This document shows positions 44,708 to 53,076 of a DNA stretch of 61,226 nucleotides, piece by piece. The stretch is from Paludibacteraceae bacterium (GTDB taxonomy: Bacteria; Bacteroidota; Bacteroidia; Bacteroidales; Paludibacteraceae). The notes under the pieces are model-generated. The model worked only from the letters and a program-made list of their open reading frames with translations. It was not told where the DNA came from and made no database searches. The stretch spans positions 1-61,226 of the forward strand of contig JAHDRA010000064.1 in NCBI GenBank assembly GCA_018433525.1, written 5' to 3'. The position numbers were made by a program, and so were the translations under genes. Each line of letters begins with the position of its first letter. The first letter of the stretch is position 1.

Positions 44708-45124
44708 GATGAATTAATTCAATTAAACAAATGAGTAAATGAGTTTTTATGCAATAAACAAATAAAAATGTTTAAAAAATGAATATTTATAAAATTTCCT
44801 AAAAATTTAGGGCTTCAAAGATAAAACATTATTTTTAAATGGCAAGTTAAAAAAAGACAATAGAAGGCTGTAGAGTTAATCGGCAAATGTGAAATTAATA
44901 AAATGTTTGAAAAATTCATTCTAAGGAAAAATTAAAACCTATAATTCAGGTACATTCAGCTAAAATTGACCAAAATAACGTGAATATTTAATCCGAATTT
45001 TTTTTTAAAAGGTTTATTCAAAAAATAGTATGTAACTAGCAGGTATAACCTGTTTACTGAAAAAATATTATCTTTGTATTGATGTTTCAAGAACCAAAAA
45101 GAAACTGTAGAATACGTCAACGAC
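44708..45124. other. 417-base divergent intergenic region
   Basis: Holds a -7 element for the endonuclease on the minus strand (44816-44823, TATCTTTG), a -7 element for the deaminase on the plus strand (45069-45076, TATCTTTG), and a small palindrome CAGGTATAACCTG at 45040-45052 that overlaps the expected -33 position of the plus-strand promoter. No gene is seen. Confidence 0.55.
45069..45076 (+). promoter_or_regulatory. -7 promoter element for the deaminase
   Basis: TATCTTTG matches TAnnTTTG, 48 bases before the ATG at 45125. Confidence 0.5.
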
Positions 45125-45595
45125 ATGGAGTTTCAAGAAAAAATGATGCGTAAAGCAATTGCATTGTCTTTGGAGAATATAAAAAAAGGAGGAGGCCCGT
45201 TTGGTGCGGTAATCGTGAAAGATGGGAAAATCATTGCAACCGGTGTCAACCGTGTTACCTCCAACAACGATCCCACTGCACATGCCGAAATAACGGCCAT
45301 CAGAAAAGCAGCCGGCAAACTGAAAAATTTTGACCTGTCGGGTTGCGAAATTTATACTTCGTGCGAACCCTGTCCAATGTGTCTGGGTGCTATTTATTGG
45401 GCTCATCTCGACAAAATGTATTTTGCCAACACCAAAGCCGACGCGCAAAATGCCGGATTTGACGATTCCTTCATTTACGAAGAAATAAATCTGAAGCCTG
45501 AAGACAGAAAATTAAAATCGCAACAACTGCTCAGAGAGGAAGCCCTTGCAGCATTTGAAACATGGAAAAACACAACAAATAAAACAGAATACTGA
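45125..45595 (+). CDS. Guanine-deaminase-like nucleoside/base deaminase
   Basis: 156 residues. Cytidine-deaminase fold with zinc ligands in DPTAHAEITAIRKA (HAE) and CEPCPMCLGAIYWA (PCxxC). The N-terminal MRKAIALSLENIKKGGGPFGAVIVKDGKII and the tail FIYEEINLKPEDRK match the guanine deaminase (GuaD, B. subtilis type) subgroup rather than TadA, since the segment after the PCxxC and the C-terminal swap helix fit GuaD. It converts guanine to xanthine. It lies 43 bases upstream of mfd. Confidence 0.85.
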   Translation: MEFQEKMMRKAIALSLENIKKGGGPFGAVIVKDGKIIATGVNRVTSNNDPTAHAEITAIRKAAGKLKNFDLSGCEIYTSCEPCPMCLGAIYWAHLDKMYFANTKADAQNAGFDDSFIYEEINLKPEDRKLKSQQLLREEALAAFETWKNTTNKTEY

Positions 45596-45638
45596 AAGTT
45601 GCTTTTGGCAACTGCATTTATAATAGTTAATTTGCATA

Positions 45639-48600
45639 TTGAATATCTCTGAATTTCAACAACTTTATGCTCATCACCCGCAGATGTTGCGGGTAAAAGA
45701 ATGGGCAAATTCACTCGAACAGAATTTAAAAATTTCCGGTTTGAGCGGTTCATCATCTGCACTTGTTTTTTCGTCATTGTTCAAAGCCGTTCCTCAGCAC
45801 CATATTATAATAATGAATGATGCCGACGAAGCAGGATATCTGTACAACGACCTGAAACTGTTGCTGTCTGAAAACGAGATTTATTTTTTCCCTTCCTCTT
45901 TCAAAAGAGCCATCAAACTGTCGCAACTCGACGCTGCCAACGATATTTTAAGAACCGAAGTACTGAACCGCCTTGCCAATAATTCTCAGCCGTGCATTGT
46001 TGTTACCTATCCAGATGCGATCATGCAAAAAATTGTTTCGCTTCAAAGTTTGCGTCAAAAAACCTTGAAACTTCACATCGGCGAAAATATCGGTATCGAC
46101 TTTATCAACGAATTGTTGTTCGACTTTGGTTTTCAACGGGTTGACTTCGTATATGAACCCGGACAATTTTCGATTAGAGGAGGAATTGTGGATATTTTTT
46201 CCTTTGCCAATGAACTGCCCTATCGATGCGACTTTTTTGGCGACGAAATAGAATCCATTCGTGTTTTCGATATCGAAACCCAACTGTCCAAAGAGGAAAA
46301 GCAAGAAATTGAAATTGTCCCCGATCTTCAGCGGGAAAATAAATTGCCTCATGTTTCCTTTTTTGAGTTTATTCCTAAAAATACCCTGCTGAGTTTCACG
46401 CACCCAAATTTTATTCATGACCGCATAAATCAACTTTATGACGAATTTTTGGTAAAAGCAAATTCCGAAGGACATGAAACGCCGCATCTTCACAAAACAA
46501 TGATTACCGGAGACCAGTGGTTGGAACTCATTGAACCGTTTAGAAAAATAAACTGGGGAACCGATAGAACTTTTTTCAAAACTTCGAGCCAAATTTCTTT
46601 CAATACCTCACCACAGCCGGTTTTTCATAAAAATTTCGATTTGATAAGCGATCATTTGAAAAAGAAAATCGAAGAAGGTTACCGCATTTACATCATGAGC
46701 GACAGCGTGAAACAAACGGATCGCATTGCTGCCATTTTTGCCGATCGAGGCGACAATATCCATTTTCAACCCATTAAATCCACTCTTCACGAAGGTTTTG
46801 TCGACCACGACCTTTCTCTTTTGTGTTACACCGATCATCAGATTTTCGACCGTTTTCACAAATACCAGTTAAGTACCGATAAAACCCGTCAGGGAAAAGT
46901 GGTAATGACCTTAAAGGAGCTCAATCAGCTGAAAATTGGCGACTACATGGTACATGTCGATCACGGTATCGGAGTTTTTGGCGGCCTGGTGCGTACGGAA
47001 GTAAACGGAAAAATGCAGGAAATGGTTAAATTGATTTACAAGGATGACGATATTCTTTTTGTCAGCATTCATTCCCTGCATCGCATTTCAAAATACAAGG
47101 GAAAAGAAGGTGAATCTCCCCACATCAACAAATTGGGCTCGGGAGCTTGGGAGCGGCTGAAAGAAAGAACCAAATCTAAAGTTAAAGATATAGCACGCGA
47201 ACTGATAAAACTTTATGCTCAACGAAAAGCAGAAGAAGGATTTCGGTTTTCGCCCGACACTTATCTTCAACAGGAATTGGAAGCCTCATTTATTTACGAA
47301 GATACACCCGACCAAACCAAAGCTACGGTTGAAATAAAAAAAGACATGGAATCGACTTTGCCTATGGATCGGTTGATTTGTGGCGATGTCGGTTTTGGCA
47401 AAACGGAAGTAGCCATCAGAGCAGCTTTCAAGGCAGTTGCCGACAACAAGCAAGTTGCCGTTCTGGTTCCGACAACCGTGCTCGCCGTACAACACTACAA
47501 TACATTCAAAGACCGATTACACGATTTTCCCTGCAATGTGGAATATCTCACCAGAGCTCGATCGGCAAAGGAAACAAAAGAAATTCTCGAACGTTTGGCC
47601 AAAGGTGAAATCGACATCATCATCGGAACCCATAAACTGATTGGAAAATCGGTAAAATTCAAAGATCTCGGATTGCTGATTATCGACGAGGAACAGAAAT
47701 TTGGCGTTGCAGTGAAAGAAAAATTGAAACAGATGAAAGTTAATGTGGACACCTTAACCATGACTGCCACACCCATCCCTCGAACCTTACAATTTTCGCT
47801 GATGGGAGCCAGAGACCTGTCCATCATTTCCACTCCGCCGCCCAATCGTTATCCGGTTCAAACCGAAATTCACCGTTTCGACGAAGATGTAATTCGTGAA
47901 GCCATTCAGCTGGAAATGAACAGAAACGGACAAGTATTTTTTGTACACAATCGCATACAGAACATTTATTCTATTCAGGCCATGATAAAAAGGCTTGTAC
48001 CCGGTTGCCGCGTTGCCGTAGGACACGGTCAAATGCCACCCGACGAATTGGAAGAAGTCATTGTCGACTTTATCAATTACGATTATGATGTGCTGGTAGC
48101 AACCACTATCATCGAATCCGGCATCGACATTCCGAATGTCAACACCATTATTATCAACAATGCACATACTTTCGGACTGAGCGATCTGCATCAACTCAGA
48201 GGAAGAGTAGGTCGCAGCAACCGAAAAGCTTTCTGTTATCTGCTGACGCCCGAATTTCAATTGCTTACTACCGAAGCCCGACATCGACTCGAAGCCATAG
48301 AAACTTTTGCCGATTTGGGAAGCGGATTCAATATTGCCATGCAGGATTTGGACATTCGTGGCGCAGGGAATTTGTTGGGAGCAGAGCAAAGCGGATTTAT
48401 AGCCGACCTCGGTTACGAAACTTATCAGAAGGTACTCAACGAAGCCGTTCAAGAACTGAAAGATGAAGAATTTGCCGACCTGTATGCTGAAGTGGAAGAA
48501 AAAACCACAACTGGTGGTACTTATGTAACCGATTGTCAGATTGATTCCGATTTGGAATTACTGTTTCCTCCCGATTATGTGGAAAATGTTTCCGAACGTA

Positions 48601-49010
48601 TCAATCTGTACCGACAGCTCGACAGTATTGAAAACGAAAACCAACTGGCAGCTTTTGAAAAGGAACTGGAAGACCGCTTTGGTAAAATTCCACCTCAGGG
48701 AAAAAGCCTTATTTTGATGGTACGTTTGCGATGGATGGCCATAAATTTGGGTATCGAAAAAATGGTTCTGAAAAATCAACAAATGACGACGTATCTCGTT
48801 TCCAATCAAAAATCCCATTACTACCAATCCGATACTTTTGGCGAAATACTGAGATATGCTGCTTCGCATCCGCATCAATGTCAACTCCGTGAAAAAAACG
48901 GACGTCGCTCCATTATTTTCCTCAAAGTAACATCGGTAGAAAAAGCTTGGGAAATTCTTTCAGAAATTTATCGCAACCTCGAAACGGCAAAATTACAAAA
49001 GGCGGTATAA
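45639..49010 (+). CDS. mfd: Transcription-repair coupling factor
   Basis: 1123 residues. The start is TTG at 45639 (the reading ISEFQQLYAHHP is the usual N-terminus; the next in-frame ATG is 14 codons on and would cut a conserved part). UvrB-homology region near the N-terminus, the RNAP-interacting domain (KIGDYMVHVDHGIGVFGG), then DEAD-type motor: GDVGFGKTEVAIRAAFKA, IIDEEQKFGV, TMTATPIPRTLQFS, and helicase motif VI region QLRGRVGRSNRKAFCYL; a TRCF C-terminal domain ends it. It dislodges RNA polymerase stalled at damage and recruits UvrA. A convergent small-RNA candidate begins directly after it. Confidence 0.96.
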   Translation: MNISEFQQLYAHHPQMLRVKEWANSLEQNLKISGLSGSSSALVFSSLFKAVPQHHIIIMNDADEAGYLYNDLKLLLSENEIYFFPSSFKRAIKLSQLDAANDILRTEVLNRLANNSQPCIVVTYPDAIMQKIVSLQSLRQKTLKLHIGENIGIDFINELLFDFGFQRVDFVYEPGQFSIRGGIVDIFSFANELPYRCDFFGDEIESIRVFDIETQLSKEEKQEIEIVPDLQRENKLPHVSFFEFIPKNTLLSFTHPNFIHDRINQLYDEFLVKANSEGHETPHLHKTMITGDQWLELIEPFRKINWGTDRTFFKTSSQISFNTSPQPVFHKNFDLISDHLKKKIEEGYRIYIMSDSVKQTDRIAAIFADRGDNIHFQPIKSTLHEGFVDHDLSLLCYTDHQIFDRFHKYQLSTDKTRQGKVVMTLKELNQLKIGDYMVHVDHGIGVFGGLVRTEVNGKMQEMVKLIYKDDDILFVSIHSLHRISKYKGKEGESPHINKLGSGAWERLKERTKSKVKDIARELIKLYAQRKAEEGFRFSPDTYLQQELEASFIYEDTPDQTKATVEIKKDMESTLPMDRLICGDVGFGKTEVAIRAAFKAVADNKQVAVLVPTTVLAVQHYNTFKDRLHDFPCNVEYLTRARSAKETKEILERLAKGEIDIIIGTHKLIGKSVKFKDLGLLIIDEEQKFGVAVKEKLKQMKVNVDTLTMTATPIPRTLQFSLMGARDLSIISTPPPNRYPVQTEIHRFDEDVIREAIQLEMNRNGQVFFVHNRIQNIYSIQAMIKRLVPGCRVAVGHGQMPPDELEEVIVDFINYDYDVLVATTIIESGIDIPNVNTIIINNAHTFGLSDLHQLRGRVGRSNRKAFCYLLTPEFQLLTTEARHRLEAIETFADLGSGFNIAMQDLDIRGAGNLLGAEQSGFIADLGYETYQKVLNEAVQELKDEEFADLYAEVEEKTTTGGTYVTDCQIDSDLELLFPPDYVENVSERINLYRQLDSIENENQLAAFEKELEDRFGKIPPQGKSLILMVRLRWMAINLGIEKMVLKNQQMTTYLVSNQKSHYYQSDTFGEILRYAASHPHQCQLREKNGRRSIIFLKVTSVEKAWEILSEIYRNLETAKLQKAV

Positions 49011-49021
49011 ACAAAGGGTAG

Positions 49022-49224
49022 AAAAAACGAAAACCGCACTGTTTGTTGTGAGAAAACTCCTATTGAATAGGATTTGAGACGTTGACTTTCTTTGTAATCT
49101 GCCGTTCGTCATTGCTGACGAATACCCGAAGGCGCAGCCCGCCATTGAAAGTCAGACTTTTCTCGGTTTGAATTCTTTACTGATGAGTTTTCCAGTCTCT
49201 AAACAATGCGGCTCGTTTTTCTTT
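49022..49224 (-). ncRNA. 6S-like RNA candidate
   Basis: About 200 nt with the pairing plan of 6S RNA. On the minus strand the ends form a closing stem (AAAACGA/TCGTTTT, 49213-49219 with 49024-49030; CCGCA/TGCGG, 49207-49211 with 49034-49038; TGTTT/AAACA), then GAAAACTC/GAGTTTTC (49185-49192 with 49052-49059), a large asymmetric open bubble (about 31 and 24 bases), an inner stem GACTTTC/GAAAGTC (49147-49153 with 49084-49090) and an apical 7-bp hairpin (49116-49122 with 49105-49111, 4-base loop). It ends in a T-run after the closing stem. A TATATTTG element sits 5 bases upstream. 6S RNA binds RNA polymerase and mimics an open promoter. Function here is inferred from shape only. Confidence 0.6.
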
Positions 49225-49228
49225 AATG

Positions 49229-49236
49229 CAAATATA
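49229..49236 (-). promoter_or_regulatory. -7 promoter element of the 6S-like RNA
   Basis: TATATTTG on the minus strand matches TAnnTTTG exactly. A start a few bases downstream would begin the RNA at about 49222, just before its closing stem. No clear -33 TTTG. Confidence 0.6.
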
Positions 49237-49454
49237 AAACATTATTCTCGATTTGATGCCCTTTTTCATAGAAAATTTTGTTAAAAATGCAGTTTTTCGC
49301 CTTTGTCAACAAAACAAACTGATAATCAAACCGATAATTTTTTCTTCTCCCAAAATGTACATTTCTTCCGGCTTTCATATATTTTAAAATTTTGTAATTT
49401 TAGAGCAGAAAAAATTGAAACAATCCTTTATCGGATTTTAGCAAATAAAATAAA

Positions 49455-49595
49455 ATGAAACTTTTCGAACAACTCGAACCACACAGAAACGATTATTTTG
49501 GTTCCTTTTCCGTTGGTACGCTCGAATTGGTTTTCAACGACTGGTACCAAAGAAAAAAGAAGGTAAAAACATTACACCGTTTTAAAGTGGAATAG
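49455..49595 (+). CDS. Possible small or broken gene, 46 codons
   Basis: Begins MKLFEQLEPHRNDYFG and ends RFKVE before a TAG. After the TAG the same frame continues for 48 codons (NKFPRQQTYLSARKLMHLEK and on) to TAA at about 49742. The composition looks protein-like, with no signal peptide. It is either a small peptide gene or a remnant of a roughly 95-residue gene interrupted by TAG. I do not recognise it. Confidence 0.3.
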   Translation: MKLFEQLEPHRNDYFGSFSVGTLELVFNDWYQRKKKVKTLHRFKVE

Positions 49596-49773
49596 AACAA
49601 ATTTCCTCGCCAACAAACCTATCTCTCTGCCCGCAAGTTGATGCACTTGGAAAAAATGAGACGAAATATTTCAAAACTTTTTGGTTTTTCTTCTCAGTTT
49701 TCCAAAATTAAACACGCTGATAATCTTATTGTTGCAAATTAATTTTGATAATTAACAAAATTTAACTTATGTA

Positions 49774-49807
49774 TTTGAACAACTTTATAAAAAAGCAATT
49801 ACTTTTG
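49774..49807 (+). promoter_or_regulatory. Promoter of the ABC transporter operon
   Basis: TTTG (49774-49777) and TACTTTTG (49800-49807) separated by 22 bases, close to the 19-21 usual for Bacteroidota; 46 bases before the ATG at 49853. Confidence 0.6.
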
Positions 49808-49852
49808 TGGTGTACTATTTAACTATTACACTAATTCAATAAACAATTTATT

Positions 49853-50710
49853 ATGATTCAGATCAAACATGTCGAATTCAGCTACAGCCGCAACGCTCAA
49901 TTGTTTACCGGTTTGGAACTGTCGCTTTCTCCCGGCCACATTCACGGCATACTGGGAAAAAACGGGGAAGGCAAAAGTACTTTGTTGAAAATGATTTCAG
50001 GCATGATTTTTCCACAAAAGGGAGAAATTGAAGTTCTCGGGTACGAACCCCGAAAACGTCAGCCCGAAATGTTGCGTGAGATTTTTTTCCTGCCCGAAGA
50101 ATTGCCGCCCATAACTTTGAGCATCGAAAACTACGAAAAAGTTTATGCTCCCTTTTATCCTCATTTCAATCACGAACAATTTCAAGGATATTTGCAGGAA
50201 TTTGAGATAAATTCGGGAAAATCGCAAATCAACAAACTTTCGTACGGACAGAAAAAGAAAGTTTTTATGGCTTTCGGATTGGCCACCAACACCAAAATTG
50301 TATTGCTCGACGAGCCGACCAATGGTTTGGATATTCCTTCCAAAGCCCAATTCAGAAAAATGACGGCTTCTGCTTTGGAAGAAGAACGCATTATGCTGAT
50401 TTCCACCCATCAAGTTAGAGATTTGGACAGCCTGATCGACAGCATTATCATTATGAACTCTCACCAAATTGTTTTCAACGAACTGTGCGAAAACATTACC
50501 GAAAAATTACTTTTCAGTTACGGAAAAGAAAAAAGTGAAGGTGAAGAAGTGCTTTATTCAGAAGAAAATTTGCGCGGCTTTGATCAGGTTAGTATCAACA
50601 AAACCGGTGAAGAAAGCAAACTGGATATTGAACTGCTGTTTAATACCGTGCTGAAAAATCACCAGCGCATCAGAGAAATATTTTCGAATCAGAACAATAA
50701 ACGTTTTTAA
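49853..50710 (+). CDS. ABC transporter ATP-binding protein
   Basis: 285 residues. Walker A GKNGEGKST, signature LSYGQKKKV, Walker B VLLDEPTNGLD, and the H-loop STHQVRD. One nucleotide-binding domain (about residues 1-205) with an 80-residue C-terminal extension. The following permease and GntR regulator make this a YtrA-type operon: ATPase and permease next to a GntR repressor. The transported compound is unknown; such systems are linked to envelope stress or peptide antibiotics in other bacteria. Confidence 0.9.
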   Translation: MIQIKHVEFSYSRNAQLFTGLELSLSPGHIHGILGKNGEGKSTLLKMISGMIFPQKGEIEVLGYEPRKRQPEMLREIFFLPEELPPITLSIENYEKVYAPFYPHFNHEQFQGYLQEFEINSGKSQINKLSYGQKKKVFMAFGLATNTKIVLLDEPTNGLDIPSKAQFRKMTASALEEERIMLISTHQVRDLDSLIDSIIIMNSHQIVFNELCENITEKLLFSYGKEKSEGEEVLYSEENLRGFDQVSINKTGEESKLDIELLFNTVLKNHQRIREIFSNQNNKRF

Positions 50711-50722
50711 AAATTCTTCAAT

Positions 50723-51490
50723 ATGAATCAGAAATTTAGTCTTAAAAGAATCGGATTGCTCTTGCGCCGATATTTTATCGAAAATCAAAATTACGAACTC
50801 TACCTTTGGAGCATTTTGACCATTGTATTTATGATTTTCAGAAACGGAAATTCTGCAAGCGCCATTTTAATTGTTACAGGTGCACTTTATGCAGTAAGAT
50901 TTTTCAAAGTTTTCAATTTTGCACCCAATGGCATTCAATATCTACTGATTCCGGCTACACAACTGGAAAAAACAATTTCTGTGTTTTTGCTCAATACCGT
51001 TTACTTTATTTTAATGTTCACGGTTGTTTTTTCGGTAGGAAACGTGATTGGAAATTTACTGGAACAACTTATTTTCAGTACAAGCGATACGGTTGCTTTG
51101 CAATTTTTTCAATCCTCAAAAGGTTTTGAGTTTAATATTCAAGGCTTAAAAAATATTTGGATTTCATTCGGCGTTTTTGCCGCCATACAGGCTATTTTCA
51201 CTTTGGGGTCGCTGTATTTCAAGCGAAACGCCATACTCAAAACCTTGCTGAGTCTGTTTGTTGTAGCCCTAGCATTGGGCATATTGGAATATTTTATTTT
51301 TAAAATTACGTTTGGCTCCGTTACAGAAACCCTCAAGGCCTTGAATGCCGGTGACTTTGTATGGGACGAAAACATCTTCCCAAAAGCACTAACGGAGACA
51401 TGGAAAATATTTTGGTCTATATCGGGATATTTGTTTATACCCTTTTGCTGGATAGTAAGTTACTTCCGTTTAACAGAAAAAGAAATTTAA
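50723..51490 (+). CDS. ABC-2-type permease
   Basis: 255 residues, six or so membrane segments (for example residues 26-44, 50-66, 85-110, 150-170, 180-205, 228-247), no signal motif. Begins 12 bases after the ATPase stop, ends 1 base before the GntR gene. Pattern fits the membrane half of the transporter. The middle loop between segments 3 and 4 is Phe/Ser-rich. Exact family not resolved by eye. Confidence 0.75.
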   Translation: MNQKFSLKRIGLLLRRYFIENQNYELYLWSILTIVFMIFRNGNSASAILIVTGALYAVRFFKVFNFAPNGIQYLLIPATQLEKTISVFLLNTVYFILMFTVVFSVGNVIGNLLEQLIFSTSDTVALQFFQSSKGFEFNIQGLKNIWISFGVFAAIQAIFTLGSLYFKRNAILKTLLSLFVVALALGILEYFIFKITFGSVTETLKALNAGDFVWDENIFPKALTETWKIFWSISGYLFIPFCWIVSYFRLTEKEI

Positions 51491-51491
51491 A

Positions 51492-51866
51492 ATGGAATTT
51501 AATGATGCACAAGCTATTTACCTTCAAATAGCCGATTATATCAGCGAACACATTTTGCTGGGCAAATGGAAAGAAGGAGAAAGATTGCTGTCGGTAAGGG
51601 AACTGGGTACAGAATTGGAAGTGAATCCCAATACCGTTATGCGAGCTTACGATTTTCTGCAAAGCAACGAAATTATTTACAACAAAAGAGGAATCGGATA
51701 TTTTGTGGCTGATGACGCAAAAGAAAAAATTCTCAATTATCGACGAAAACGATTTTTGGAAAAAGAACTCCCGATTTTGTTTAAAAACATTCATCTGCTC
51801 AACATCGATGTTGAGGAAATAAAAAAAAGATATAATGACTACCTTCAAAAACAACAAGCATTATGA
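51492..51866 (+). CDS. GntR-family (YtrA-type) transcriptional regulator
   Basis: 124 residues. An N-terminal winged helix: YLQIADYISEHILLGKWKEGERLLSVRELGTELEVNPNTVMRAY is the GntR helix-turn-helix; the rest is a short helical tail (about 40 residues) without the large effector domain of FadR or HutC types, as in YtrA. It probably represses its own operon. It overlaps the next gene by 4 bases (ATGA). Confidence 0.88.
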   Translation: MEFNDAQAIYLQIADYISEHILLGKWKEGERLLSVRELGTELEVNPNTVMRAYDFLQSNEIIYNKRGIGYFVADDAKEKILNYRRKRFLEKELPILFKNIHLLNIDVEEIKKRYNDYLQKQQAL

Positions 51867-52045
51867 AAACAATTAAAGAAATGAAGACGAGCAACAAATT
51901 ACTGGCGGTCTTTTTTATCTATATAATTATAATAATGATTATCAACAATTTAATCTTAAAAAGTCAAATAAACCGCATGTTCGAATCAACACAGGAACAA
52001 AAGACAGAAACCGGTTTAGGCAGCCATGATGCATCGAAATTGTAG
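51863..52045 (+). CDS. Small membrane peptide of the ABC operon
   Basis: 60 residues with one strongly hydrophobic segment (LLAVFFIYIIIIMIINNLIL, about residues 13-32) and a hydrophilic C-terminus. The ATG overlaps the GntR stop by 4 bases, so it is translationally coupled. The protein is unknown to me; a small accessory subunit or regulator of the ABC permease is an inference from position. After its stop, 52046-52266 shows no feature. Confidence 0.55.
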   Translation: MKTIKEMKTSNKLLAVFFIYIIIIMIINNLILKSQINRMFESTQEQKTETGLGSHDASKL

Positions 52046-52266
52046 GGAGTATTTTTTTCAGCAAAAACAAAAAAAAGCAGGTTGTAAATTCGAGATTTTG
52101 GAAAAGAAAAATTTTCGAAAAACTTCAAAACAAAGATATAACGCCCTTATTCTTTGAAGCCACAAAAACTTTTACCGCCAAAAATTAAATCTTAATACTG
52201 AAATATCAGGCTCTTTCAGAAAAGATGACAAAAACAGTAAAATTCGATTCAAATTTTTCTCTCATT

Positions 52267-52920
52267 TTAAATATCTTGCTCTAATGAATGATTGAAGTAA
52301 TAACGGCACCATGACTTTAAGCCACATACATTGCATTTAGGTTTTCTGGCATGACAAACATACCGACCATGCAAAATTAGCCAATGGTGAGCAATGGGCA
52401 ACAATTGAGGCGGAATGTGGCGAACCAATTCTCGTTCAGTCTGCAATGGATTTTTTGAATCTGTTGTCAGTCCCAAGCGTTCGGAAACCCGAAACACGTG
52501 TGTATCGACTGGCATGGCAGGCTGATTGTAGATGACTGAAACAATTATATTGGCTGTCTTTCTTCCCACACCCGGAAGCGTTTGTAGTTTGTCCACATTA
52601 TCCGGAACTTTTCCCTCAAAGTCAGCTACCAATTTTCGCGACATTTCCACCAAATGCTTAGCTTTACTGTTGGGATAAGATACGCTGCGAATATATTCCA
52701 ATAACTTTTCAGGTGTGGTTGAGGCCATAGCTTCTGGCGTGGGAAAATCGGAGAAAAGTTGAGGCGTAACCATATTTACCCGTTTATCAGTACATTGTGC
52801 CGATAAAATTACAGCTACCAATAACTCGAAAGGGTTAGAATAGTTTAACTCCGTTTGAGCATTGGACATATTTTCCATAAACCAATCTAAAATGTGCAAA
52901 TAACGTTCTTCAGTGGTCAT
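52267..52920 (-). CDS. nth: Endonuclease III
   Basis: 217 residues. Helix-hairpin-helix LPGVGRKTANIIVSV with catalytic Lys, catalytic Asp in MPVDTHVFRVSERLG, and a C-terminal 4Fe-4S site C-x6-C-x2-C-x5-C (CHARKPKCNVCGLKSWC). It removes oxidised pyrimidines from DNA. Nothing is missing. It is a lone gene with the third repeat copy between it and the GatB/YqeY gene. Confidence 0.96.
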   Translation of the reverse strand: MTTEERYLHILDWFMENMSNAQTELNYSNPFELLVAVILSAQCTDKRVNMVTPQLFSDFPTPEAMASTTPEKLLEYIRSVSYPNSKAKHLVEMSRKLVADFEGKVPDNVDKLQTLPGVGRKTANIIVSVIYNQPAMPVDTHVFRVSERLGLTTDSKNPLQTERELVRHIPPQLLPIAHHWLILHGRYVCHARKPKCNVCGLKSWCRYYFNHSLEQDI

Positions 52921-52977
52921 GAAATAAAATCAATAGTTTAGAAAAATTCTCTTTTCATTGAAAACAAAAAACACTAT

Positions 52978-53076
52978 GAAACCCACATGTATTGCACACA
53001 CAAACACGAATGAATATAATATTCAGACATGTGGGTTCCATCAAACATTAAAAAAATAAATTATATTCTTATGAAA
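52978..53076 (+). repeat. 99-bp double-hairpin repeat, copy 3
   Basis: Same start GAAACCCACATGT and the first inverted pair perfect (52980-52990 with 53027-53037); the second pair is damaged by CATCAAA and TCTTATG. Its last 8 bases (53069-53076) overlap the stop and last codons of the GatB/YqeY gene: the G-to-T change in this copy (TCTTATG for TCTGATG) creates the stop codon TAA on the minus strand. Confidence 0.9.

Larger units (their letters stand above)
49237..49852. other. 616-base region between the small RNA and the ABC operon
   Basis: Holds one short open frame (49455-49595), an AT-rich stretch and the ABC operon promoter (49774-49807). Directly after the short frame's TAG, the same frame stays open for another 48 codons to a TAA. 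Confidence 0.5.

Noticed and set aside
45948..48452. Long antisense frames inside mfd (up to 221 codons)
   Set aside because: They lie entirely opposite a well-conserved gene and have no recognisable domain, as expected of frame shadows.
37894..53076. CRISPR array from the repeated 99-bp unit
   Set aside because: Only three copies, spaced by about 1.6 and 13 kb with genes in between, no regular spacers and no cas genes.
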